Below, piece after piece: positions 57,027-64,000 of a stretch of 64,000 nucleotides of DNA. Positions within the stretch are counted from its first letter, which is position 1. Each line of letters opens with the position of its first letter. Position numbers and translations under genes: made by a program. The DNA comes from Muribaculaceae bacterium. GTDB taxonomy: Bacteria; Bacteroidota; Bacteroidia; Bacteroidales; Muribaculaceae. Where the stretch lies: contig JAFLTU010000002.1 of assembly GCA_022509125.1 (NCBI GenBank), positions 1-64,000 of the forward strand. Reading direction: 5' to 3'. The notes beneath the pieces are model-generated. The model saw only the letters and a program-made list of their open reading frames with translations. It was not told the origin of the DNA and did not search any database.

Positions 57027-58187
57027 AAAAATCACCATCAGCCGCAGTTGGAAGGCATTCATAGATTCCGGAGCATAACCCTCGCGGTCCCAAACGTGGG
57101 TATAGGAGTAATTAAGTCGGGCAGTGACGTATGGGTTGAAATAATAATTGAGAGTGAGGCTGCAACTATTTGCCCTCCCACCAAAAATTCCGGCTTTTGA
57201 GTCAGAGAGTTTAGCATAGTTATAGTCTGCCACAAGTTCAAGGGCATTTTTCTTAGGGTTTGCCAAAACAGCTATCCCTTTGTCGTAGGAATAATCGCCT
57301 CCTAGAATCATTCCTCTTAGTGTAACGTAGGCTCCTTGCGCCCCATAATTGTGAAAACCTGATTTGCGAGAAATGGATTGAAAGAAATATTGGGATTCTA
57401 GAGCGAGACGTCTGTAGGCCAGCAATAATTCAGGGGAAAGTTTAAAGCGGTTTCTGGCATTGCTTACTACAGCGGATACAGCAGTGAGAGTAGTCACTTT
57501 TGTAGGAAAATTTGCAGAGTTGGTGAACCCGTCATGTATATCTTCGTTATCCACAAGATTGCGGTCGGGAGAAGAAAACCCAAGACTGATGCCCCCCTGT
57601 AGTATAAGGCTTCCAGGATTTCCGTTATTTTTATGTCGCCATGCAAAGCGGGTGAGCAAAGTGTAGCCTTGTTGGTTAAAGAGGGGATAGTTCATCACGT
57701 TGGTCAAGGCGCTTGATTCGGTGTGGAAACTAGTGGCCGAATAAATAGAGGGATTTTGGAAGGTATACATAACCCCCAGTTGCAATCCCGGGGTAAACAG
57801 GGCACTCGCAAGGGGTTGTTCGAATGTTGGTTTATTATTTGCAGTCACCGGACTCTGCAGACCGAAAGGTTGGAGAAAGTTCCCCACTCTTAAACTGTTG
57901 GAAGAGTTGAAATCATATTGGATCCACATGTTTCGGAGACCGATTTTCCCGTAGGCGAAACCGACATCTATCCAAGAGCTCCATTTCCCATACCACATTT
58001 TAGCACCAACCCGGGCTTCCGGAATAGCAAGGCCATCCTTAAAAAGATATTTTTGCGGGGAGGCATAAAGGGCGCCATCAATCAAAACCCTTCCGCAGGG
58101 GACAATCCTGAATTTCGCCTCCTCCTGGGCTCGAAGGGCTGGCAGAAGCAACAAGGAGCAGAAAATGAGATTGAGTAAACGTTTCAT
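57024..58187 (-). CDS. porin (phosphate-selective O/P-like)
   Basis: Signal peptide; GRVLIDGALYASPQKYLFKDGLAIPEARVGAKMWYGKWSSWIDVGFAYGKIGLRNMWIQYDF; terminal aromatic F. Confidence 0.82.
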   Translation of the reverse strand: MKRLLNLIFCSLLLLPALRAQEEAKFRIVPCGRVLIDGALYASPQKYLFKDGLAIPEARVGAKMWYGKWSSWIDVGFAYGKIGLRNMWIQYDFNSSNSLRVGNFLQPFGLQSPVTANNKPTFEQPLASALFTPGLQLGVMYTFQNPSIYSATSFHTESSALTNVMNYPLFNQQGYTLLTRFAWRHKNNGNPGSLILQGGISLGFSSPDRNLVDNEDIHDGFTNSANFPTKVTTLTAVSAVVSNARNRFKLSPELLLAYRRLALESQYFFQSISRKSGFHNYGAQGAYVTLRGMILGGDYSYDKGIAVLANPKKNALELVADYNYAKLSDSKAGIFGGRANSCSLTLNYYFNPYVTARLNYSYTHVWDREGYAPESMNAFQLRLMVIF

Positions 58188-58222
58188 TCCAAGATCATTG
58201 ACACCTCACAATTTGAGGAGTA

Positions 58223-59311
58223 TTAAAGACTTTTGCGGAGCTCGTCGAGAGTCATGGGACGCGAGGATATTTCTCCATTGGCATTGTAGATATAAAAAGA
58301 TGGAATCTGGAAGACGTTGTATCTTAATGCATCTTGAGATCCGGTCTGACCCGGGGAATAGACCGTGATCCAAGGAAGGTTTCTTGCAGCCTCGCGCCAT
58401 TCATATTGATCGGCATCCAAGGATACATTATAAATTTCGACGGTTCCCTTATGGCTGTTATAGAATTCGCCAAGAGCGAAATTGAAGTCCGGGGAATCGG
58501 GATGGTTGAGCAAAGAGAAAACCACTATTACAGGCTTTCCTTTTCCGGCTAAGTCGCTCAGCTTAATGTTTTTACCATTTTCATCGGGAAGGTCGATATC
58601 TATGAGAGCGATTTCCTCGGCCTCGATACTCGAGAATTTCCCCTCCTCACGGTTTTTTTCTTGAAGGGCCTTGAGGGCGGTCTGCTCCAATAAAGCTGTT
58701 TGGGGGGCGTCAGGTCTCATGGTCTTAAACCCTGTGGCCACTGCTGCGAAATATTTACGGTCGGTGGCATCAGAGGGATTATAAAGAGGTTTGTCATCTA
58801 TAGTTTTGGTTAAAATATAAAAGCTGACAATTGACCCCGGAAGTTCCTTCATATATTTTGTGTAGACACTGCGTTTGAATTGGGCCATTGAATCAGGCAC
58901 TCCGATAGGGGCTTTCTGAAGCTCTTGCTCAAATTCTGCCATCCTGGAGGCATCCGGTGTCCCCTCAAGCGAAAAATCATGGCCAAATTTATCGAGAGAT
59001 GTGTTGACTGTCAGAGTCTCCTTTGAATCTATGGGAAAATAAATGTATTTACCATTCAATACGAGCCGGAAAATTTCAGGTGACTTAGGGGCAGGGAAGG
59101 ATATCGAGAAACCTCCATTACGGTTTATCCGGGTAGAATCGACTGGCACCCAGTCCCCTTGAAAATTGGAGCGTTCCATGACGAGCATCTTTTCTTCTCC
59201 GCCATAAATTTCGCCCTTCACCTTGAATTCATCTTTTGAACATGCAGCTGCAACAGACAACCCAATGAGGAGGCCCAGGTAAAGTTTACAGTTTTTTAAA
59301 ATAAAAGCCAT
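58223..59311 (-). CDS. TlpA/DUF4369-like lipoprotein with thioredoxin-like domain
   Basis: Lipobox LSVAAAC; DIDLPDENGKNIKLSDLAGKGKPVIVVFSLLNHPDSPDFN; ATG at 59311 preferred over 59371. Confidence 0.8.
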   Translation of the reverse strand: MAFILKNCKLYLGLLIGLSVAAACSKDEFKVKGEIYGGEEKMLVMERSNFQGDWVPVDSTRINRNGGFSISFPAPKSPEIFRLVLNGKYIYFPIDSKETLTVNTSLDKFGHDFSLEGTPDASRMAEFEQELQKAPIGVPDSMAQFKRSVYTKYMKELPGSIVSFYILTKTIDDKPLYNPSDATDRKYFAAVATGFKTMRPDAPQTALLEQTALKALQEKNREEGKFSSIEAEEIALIDIDLPDENGKNIKLSDLAGKGKPVIVVFSLLNHPDSPDFNFALGEFYNSHKGTVEIYNVSLDADQYEWREAARNLPWITVYSPGQTGSQDALRYNVFQIPSFYIYNANGEISSRPMTLDELRKSL

Positions 59312-59414
59312 TTCAAAATAATTGATGGTTAGTTTAATGCCCAATACCCACTCCCAATATCGAATACCCAATACCTATAAACCCAACCTCCAAGATATCA
59401 CCCTTATCCCATTT

Positions 59415-59423
59415 GCAAATTTA
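59415..59423 (-). promoter_or_regulatory. -7-like element (TAAATTTGC) for TlpA-like lipoprotein gene
   Basis: Minus-strand TAAATTTGC preceded by TTTATTTGC (-33-like). Confidence 0.5.
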
Positions 59424-59487
59424 AAGAAATAAGCTTTGGAGAGCAAATAAAGAGAATCAGTAGAGAAAAAGAGAGCAAAAAAAGAAA

Positions 59488-59512
59488 GCCGGTCTGTGTT
59501 GTCGAGACCGGC
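59488..59512 (-). terminator. intrinsic terminator of rplY
   Basis: Minus strand GCCGGTCT-CGACAACAC-AGACCGGC followed by TTTCTTTTTTT. Confidence 0.88.
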
Positions 59513-59534
59513 CTCCATAATATTTTCAAATTTT

Positions 59535-60194
59535 TTAAGCTTCAGCTTTAGCCTGAGCACCGCGAGCTGCACGAGTGAGCTGCACAGCGCAAACCACAGC
59601 GTTTTTAGCATTCATCAGTTCGAGACCATCATAGTGAAGGTCGCCGACTGCGATACTCTTGCCAAGACCAAGACTGTCAACATTTACAATGAGACGTTCA
59701 GGAATTTGGTCGTAGAGAGCTTTCACTTTAAGTTTACGCATGGAGAGTTGGAGCTTACCACCGGCCTTCACACCTTCGGCGTGGCCCTCGATTTGCACGG
59801 GCACTTCCATGATGATAGGTTTATCATGGCCTACCTCGAGGAAATCGATATGGAGCACGGTGTCTTTAACCGGCTGGAACTGAAGGTCTTTCATAACGGC
59901 CTTACGGGTCTCTCCATTGATATCGAGGTCGATTTCAAAGATGTCGGGAGTATAGATGAGCTTACGCACATCTTCTTCCTTTACAGCGATATCGGTGGTG
60001 AGAATGCCACGGTTGTTTTTCACCTTGTCGATCACGACGAGTTTCTCGCCCGGTTTGAGAGTGCCTTTAAAGGGAAGTTCAACGATTTTACCGCCGTTAA
60101 GCACTGCAGGAATCTTACCTTCGGCTCTGAGGGCCTTCAAGGATTTTTTGCCGGACTCAGGACGAGCCTCAGCTTTCAATTGGAATTTTTTCAT
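59535..60194 (-). CDS. rplY: 50S ribosomal protein L25 / general stress protein Ctc
   Basis: MKKFQLKAEARPESGKKSLKALRAEGKIPAVLNGG, VLHIDFLEV, VEGHAEGVKAGGKLQLSMRKLKVKALYDQIPERLIVNVDSLGLGKSIAVGDL. Confidence 0.95.
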   Translation of the reverse strand: MKKFQLKAEARPESGKKSLKALRAEGKIPAVLNGGKIVELPFKGTLKPGEKLVVIDKVKNNRGILTTDIAVKEEDVRKLIYTPDIFEIDLDINGETRKAVMKDLQFQPVKDTVLHIDFLEVGHDKPIIMEVPVQIEGHAEGVKAGGKLQLSMRKLKVKALYDQIPERLIVNVDSLGLGKSIAVGDLHYDGLELMNAKNAVVCAVQLTRAARGAQAKAEA

Positions 60195-60277
60195 TGTTTT
60201 GTTGTGTTACTCAAAATTAGTTTAATACAAATTTCCCATCACACTGGTTACTCCGGACTTCTTGAACCGGAATTTTT

Positions 60278-60286
60278 GCAAAGTTA
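60278..60286 (-). promoter_or_regulatory. -7-like element (TAACTTTGC) for rplY
   Basis: Minus-strand TAACTTTGC upstream of rplY ATG at 60194. Confidence 0.45.
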
Positions 60287-60430
60287 CTGATAAAAAGCCA
60301 AACCTCAAAGTTTGACTTTTGGTTGGATATAAAAGAGGGCAGAGAGCCCATTTCTTCTCTTAGTTATCCAGAAGAGGCTCTCTTTCCTTTATTTGCGAGG
60401 AGGGATGTTTGCCATAAGGGGAGAATTACG

Positions 60431-60438
60431 TAATTTTG
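60431..60438 (+). promoter_or_regulatory. -7-like element (TAATTTTG) for PASTA gene
   Basis: TAATTTTG 17 nt upstream of ATG at 60455. Confidence 0.45.
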
Positions 60439-60454
60439 GAAGACGAATTGAGAA

Positions 60455-61159
60455 ATGAGTAAGGAATTCAAAATCGGGCAGCATCCTGTCTTGGCCAATA
60501 TTGTCATCATAGCTTTAGTGGCAATAATCGGGTTGGTCATCTTGTTTCTATGGCTAAACATCTTCACACGCCATGGAGAATGGGAGACTGTGCCTGAAGT
60601 TGAAAACATGTCGTTCACCAATGCCATTCATACTCTCCACGATAAAGGATTCCGGACCGATATCCGCGATTCTGTCTATAAAGATGAGATTACTCCGGGT
60701 TTCGTTGTTGAGCAATTTCCCAAGGCAGGCTCCAAGGTGAAACCCGGAAGAAAGGTTTTTCTATATATCAATGCCGTGCATCCACGCGAGCTAATTATCG
60801 ATGCCGACAACAGCGTGGCGGGAGAAGCTCTGAAAGGATATTCCCTACGCCAGGGTCTCGCCAAACTTGAAGAACTTGGGTTCCGGAAGGTAAATGTGGT
60901 GAAAGTGCCGGGCGACAACGACCGCATTATCCGGCTGCTTGCCAACGGTAAAACTGTAGCTAAGATGGAGAAGGTGCCTGTGACAGCAATGATTACTGTG
61001 GAGGTGCATGATGGACAGTTAAACCGAGTGACAGATTCCCTTCTTGAGGAGGAATATCTCCAATATGTCACGGAAGTGGAAGAGGATGGAAGCGAAGCAC
61101 CCAATGCAGCCCCCATTGAAGATGAAATCATAGACATTGAGCCAGCTTTTGTGCAATGA
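60455..61159 (+). CDS. PASTA-domain membrane protein
   Basis: N-terminal TM then GEWETVPEVENMSFTNAIHTLHDKGFRTDIRDSVYKDEITPGFVVEQFPKAGSKVKPGRKVFLYIN. Confidence 0.9.
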   Translation: MSKEFKIGQHPVLANIVIIALVAIIGLVILFLWLNIFTRHGEWETVPEVENMSFTNAIHTLHDKGFRTDIRDSVYKDEITPGFVVEQFPKAGSKVKPGRKVFLYINAVHPRELIIDADNSVAGEALKGYSLRQGLAKLEELGFRKVNVVKVPGDNDRIIRLLANGKTVAKMEKVPVTAMITVEVHDGQLNRVTDSLLEEEYLQYVTEVEEDGSEAPNAAPIEDEIIDIEPAFVQ

Positions 61160-62271
61160 AAGATGAAGCGATACTGGCGACGAATTCCGATTTCGAAGAG
61201 AATGAAATCGGTAAAGTGGAGGAATTTGGAGATAGCATAGAAGAACCTTCCTACACCACCGAGGATGGGCGGGAAATGTATGAGCATTTCCGATTTGTCA
61301 CCGACAAGGGTCAAAGTCCTCTGCGCATAGACAAATATCTAACCGACAGACTTGAAAAGACCTCACGCAATCGGATTCAACAGGCTGCGGATGCCGGGTG
61401 TATCATAGTCAACGGCAAAGCTGTCAAATCGAGCTATAAAGTAAAGCCGGGCGATGTCATAAGTATAGTGATGGATCGGCCTCGCTATGAACTCGAGATT
61501 ATCCCGGAAGATATTCCCCTTGATATAGTGTATGAAGACGATGCCCTATTGGTTGTTAATAAGCCGGCAGGTTTAGTGGTGCATCCGGGCCATGGGAATT
61601 ATAGCGGCACACTAGTCAACGCCCTGGCATGGCATTTCAAAGACAACCCTGATTACGACGTCAGCGATCCCCGGATGGGACTTGTGCACCGGATTGACAA
61701 AGACACGAGCGGACTGCTTGTCGTGGCTAAGACTCCGGAGGCAAAGACCGATCTCGGCCTCCAGTTTTTCAATAAGACAACACGGAGGGAATATGTGGCT
61801 ATGGTGTGGGGGGAATTCCCTGAAAAGATCGGCACAATTGTGGGCGACATTGCCAGAAATCCTAGGAACAAACTTCAAATGGCAGTGATGACCGAGCCCG
61901 GAATTGGTAAACATGCAGTCACCCATTATGAGGAAATCGAGAGCTTCGGATATGTCTCAGTGGTGAAATGCCGTCTTGAAACAGGAAGAACCCATCAAAT
62001 CCGGGTCCATATGAAATATAAAGGCCATCCTCTCTTCAATGATGAAAGATATGGAGGAAATGAAATATTGCGTGGCACCACCTTTGCCAAATATCGGCAA
62101 TTCGTGGCTAACTGTATGGAGATTTGTCCTAGGCAAGCCCTTCACGCCCGAACTCTTGGCTTCCGTCATCCGGTTAGTGGCCTGGAAATGAATTTCGAAG
62201 CTCCTCTTCCCGACGACATGAAGACTCTGATTGAAAAATGGCGTAACTACAGATCAAACGAGGGGACTTGA
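61156..62271 (+). CDS. RluD-family 23S rRNA pseudouridine synthase
   Basis: S4 domain (LRIDKYLTDRLEKTSRNRIQQ..GCIIVNGKAVKSSYKVKPGD), GLVHRIDKDTSGLLVVAKT, TGRTHQIRVHMKYKGHPLFNDERYGG; ATGA overlap with upstream gene. Confidence 0.95.
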   Translation: MKDEAILATNSDFEENEIGKVEEFGDSIEEPSYTTEDGREMYEHFRFVTDKGQSPLRIDKYLTDRLEKTSRNRIQQAADAGCIIVNGKAVKSSYKVKPGDVISIVMDRPRYELEIIPEDIPLDIVYEDDALLVVNKPAGLVVHPGHGNYSGTLVNALAWHFKDNPDYDVSDPRMGLVHRIDKDTSGLLVVAKTPEAKTDLGLQFFNKTTRREYVAMVWGEFPEKIGTIVGDIARNPRNKLQMAVMTEPGIGKHAVTHYEEIESFGYVSVVKCRLETGRTHQIRVHMKYKGHPLFNDERYGGNEILRGTTFAKYRQFVANCMEICPRQALHARTLGFRHPVSGLEMNFEAPLPDDMKTLIEKWRNYRSNEGT

Positions 62272-62355
62272 CCCTTTATTCAAAAAAATAAGAAAACCCG
62301 GGAAAATGGTCTAAAAAGAGGGCCTCTTTTTTTGATTAGTTTCATTTAAAAACAT

Positions 62356-62364
62356 TAAATTTGC
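62356..62364 (+). promoter_or_regulatory. -7-like element (TAAATTTGC) for acyltransferase gene
   Basis: TAAATTTGC 24 nt upstream of ATG at 62388. Confidence 0.45.
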
Positions 62365-62387
62365 CGGATAGTGAATGTCTGCCCCTT

Positions 62388-63563
62388 ATGAAAGACCAGA
62401 ACTACGATTTCAGCGATATAGCCCCATATTCGGATTCAGAATTCCATTCAAGAATGGAAAAGCTCATCAAGGAACCCGGATTTCATCATGTGATAAATTA
62501 CACGATGCCACCTCAGGATGTGCCTCCTTTGATTGAGGAACTTCTGAAAATCGATAATACCTATGATTTTCAGCATCAGGTGATGTTCCCATTCCTTGAG
62601 ATGCTGGCCAAGACCACAACTTCCGGCATCAGTCTCGGAGGTGTGAAATATTTAAACGCCTCTACAAGCTATACTTTTATCACCAACCATAGAGATATAG
62701 TGCTCGATGCTTCTTTTCTCAATCTTGCCTTCCTGAGAAAGGGACTCCCCACTTCGGAAGTGGCCATCGGTAACAATCTCCTGATATTCGACTGGATCAC
62801 TGATTTGGTGAGACTAAACAAGAGTTTCATCGTGAAACGCAACACAGGCCTGCGTGAGGGTCTTTTGGCTGCAAAGAAACTTTCGGCTTATATTCATCAT
62901 TGCATACTGGATAAGCGCGAGTCGGTTTGGATTGCTCAAAGGGAAGGAAGGTCGAAAGACAGCAGCGACAAGACCCAAGAATCTCTCCTGAAGATGCTTG
63001 CAATGGCCGGCGAGGGGGGATTTATGGATAAACTGAAGGAAATTAACCTTATGCCGGTTTCAATAAGCTATGAATTCGATCCCAACGATTATCTTAAGGC
63101 CCGCGAATTCCTGCTGAAGAAACGCGACCCCGATTTCAAAAAAAGCCAGAGAGACGACCTCTTTTCTATGGAGACGGGACTCTTGCAGTTTAAAGGGAAG
63201 GTGCATTTTCAATTGACTCCGCGCATTAACACCAAGCTCGACGAAATCGGAGAGTTTGGCGACAACAACCGGGCGGCCCATCATGTGGGGTGCCTCATAG
63301 ACCAGGCTATCCATCGGAGCTATATGATTTTCGAGATAAATTATGTGGCCTATGATATCCTTCACGAAACCGACCGATTCAAACATAAATACACCGAAGA
63401 TCAAAAGGAGTCTACAATAAAATATCTTAACGGCCAACTTGACAAAGTAGATCTCAGCGACATCACTCCAGAAGAGCGTGAATATATGTGGCAGATGATG
63501 CTGACAATGTATGCCAATCCCTTGAAAAACAAATTAAAGGCCCTCTTGGGAGGGATCGAGTAA
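62388..63563 (+). CDS. 1-acyl-sn-glycerol-3-phosphate acyltransferase-like protein
   Basis: FITNHRDIVLDASFLN (variant NHxxxxD), ESVWIAQREGRSKDSSDKTQ; ORF-track TTG start at 62361 lies inside promoter motif. Confidence 0.8.
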   Translation: MKDQNYDFSDIAPYSDSEFHSRMEKLIKEPGFHHVINYTMPPQDVPPLIEELLKIDNTYDFQHQVMFPFLEMLAKTTTSGISLGGVKYLNASTSYTFITNHRDIVLDASFLNLAFLRKGLPTSEVAIGNNLLIFDWITDLVRLNKSFIVKRNTGLREGLLAAKKLSAYIHHCILDKRESVWIAQREGRSKDSSDKTQESLLKMLAMAGEGGFMDKLKEINLMPVSISYEFDPNDYLKAREFLLKKRDPDFKKSQRDDLFSMETGLLQFKGKVHFQLTPRINTKLDEIGEFGDNNRAAHHVGCLIDQAIHRSYMIFEINYVAYDILHETDRFKHKYTEDQKESTIKYLNGQLDKVDLSDITPEEREYMWQMMLTMYANPLKNKLKALLGGIE

Positions 63564-64000
63564 TGAGAATTCCGGCACTATCCATAGTTTTGCTGTTTCT
63601 TTTTCCGATCCTGATAGACTTCTATATCAGTCTCGACATCCGACAGATGTGGCGTCGCCGCGGGCAATGGATTTATTGGGCCACTTGCCTTTTCTGCTAC
63701 GCTCTTTTAATAGTCACAATAAGCCTGCCTCGAAGGGATGCAGAAACGGGCATTTCGGCAGTGATGTGGATGCTCTTCACTTATCTTACAATTTATGTAG
63801 GAAAAGTGCTTTATTCCCTATGCTCGCTCTTCGGAAGATTCTTCCGGTTATCTTTGAGGATTAAATGGACGTCATATCCATCACGTTGGGTTGGATTGAT
63901 CCTTGGCCTCTCTTTCATGGGGATTATGTGGATTGGAGCCGGGTATACTCGACATCACATTATGGTGGAAGAGGAGGATTTCTATTCGTCCCGGCTTCCT
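63563..64000 (+). CDS. membrane protein, probable metallophosphoesterase N-terminal TM region (cut off by window end)
   Basis: ATG overlaps preceding TAA (TAATG); MRIPALSIVLLFLFPILIDFYISLDIRQMWRRRG..., several TMs, open through 64000. Confidence 0.6.
   Translation, partial: MRIPALSIVLLFLFPILIDFYISLDIRQMWRRRGQWIYWATCLFCYALLIVTISLPRRDAETGISAVMWMLFTYLTIYVGKVLYSLCSLFGRFFRLSLRIKWTSYPSRWVGLILGLSFMGIMWIGAGYTRHHIMVEEEDFYSSRLP

Noticed and set aside
59496-60290. 264-aa plus-strand ORF opposite rplY
   Set aside because: Longer than L25 itself, but L25 motifs are unmistakable on the minus strand and the plus ORF runs through the rplY terminator.

Overview
This 64 kb window looks like chromosome from a Bacteroidales bacterium, probably Muribaculaceae-like. 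That is inferred from the SusC/SusD pair, T9SS-type C-termini, Bat operon, GldE and TAnnTTTG-type promoters; no search was run. Most of the window is core housekeeping sequence. It opens with a partial tRNA-Met, then TetR / FabH-like / FabG / IspD / RecG / DbpA-like helicase / PFOR. Next is an accessory block (about 11-24.5 kb): an outer-membrane barrel, SusC, SusD, a third-position lipoprotein, a secreted T9SS-type protein, a C10-family cysteine protease and a VTC-domain protein. It continues with malic enzyme, a tiny Cys-rich repeat protein, DHH phosphoesterase, GlmM, SppA, LpxK, PNP, ThiL, a complete MoxR-DUF58-BatA/B/C/D/E-like operon, a small DNA-binding-like protein, a universal-stress-like fusion, an S9 peptidase, a minus-strand block (MutS2, PPTase, GldE, AddA-like helicase, SUI1, porin, TlpA-like, L25), and finally PASTA, RluD, an acyltransferase and a partial phosphoesterase-like membrane protein. 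I saw no CRISPR array, prophage, transposase or clear undescribed multi-gene system. The observations most worth a second look are: an AddA-like helicase that appears to lack its C-terminal nuclease; an 11-Cys repeat mini-protein; a SusCD locus paired with a C10 protease rather than glycosidases; a duplicated promoter-like module with repeated ATGTTAAA upstream of susC; a Cys-rich insert in PFOR; hairpin terminators that include stop codons; and a hairpin abutting a stress-protein start codon.
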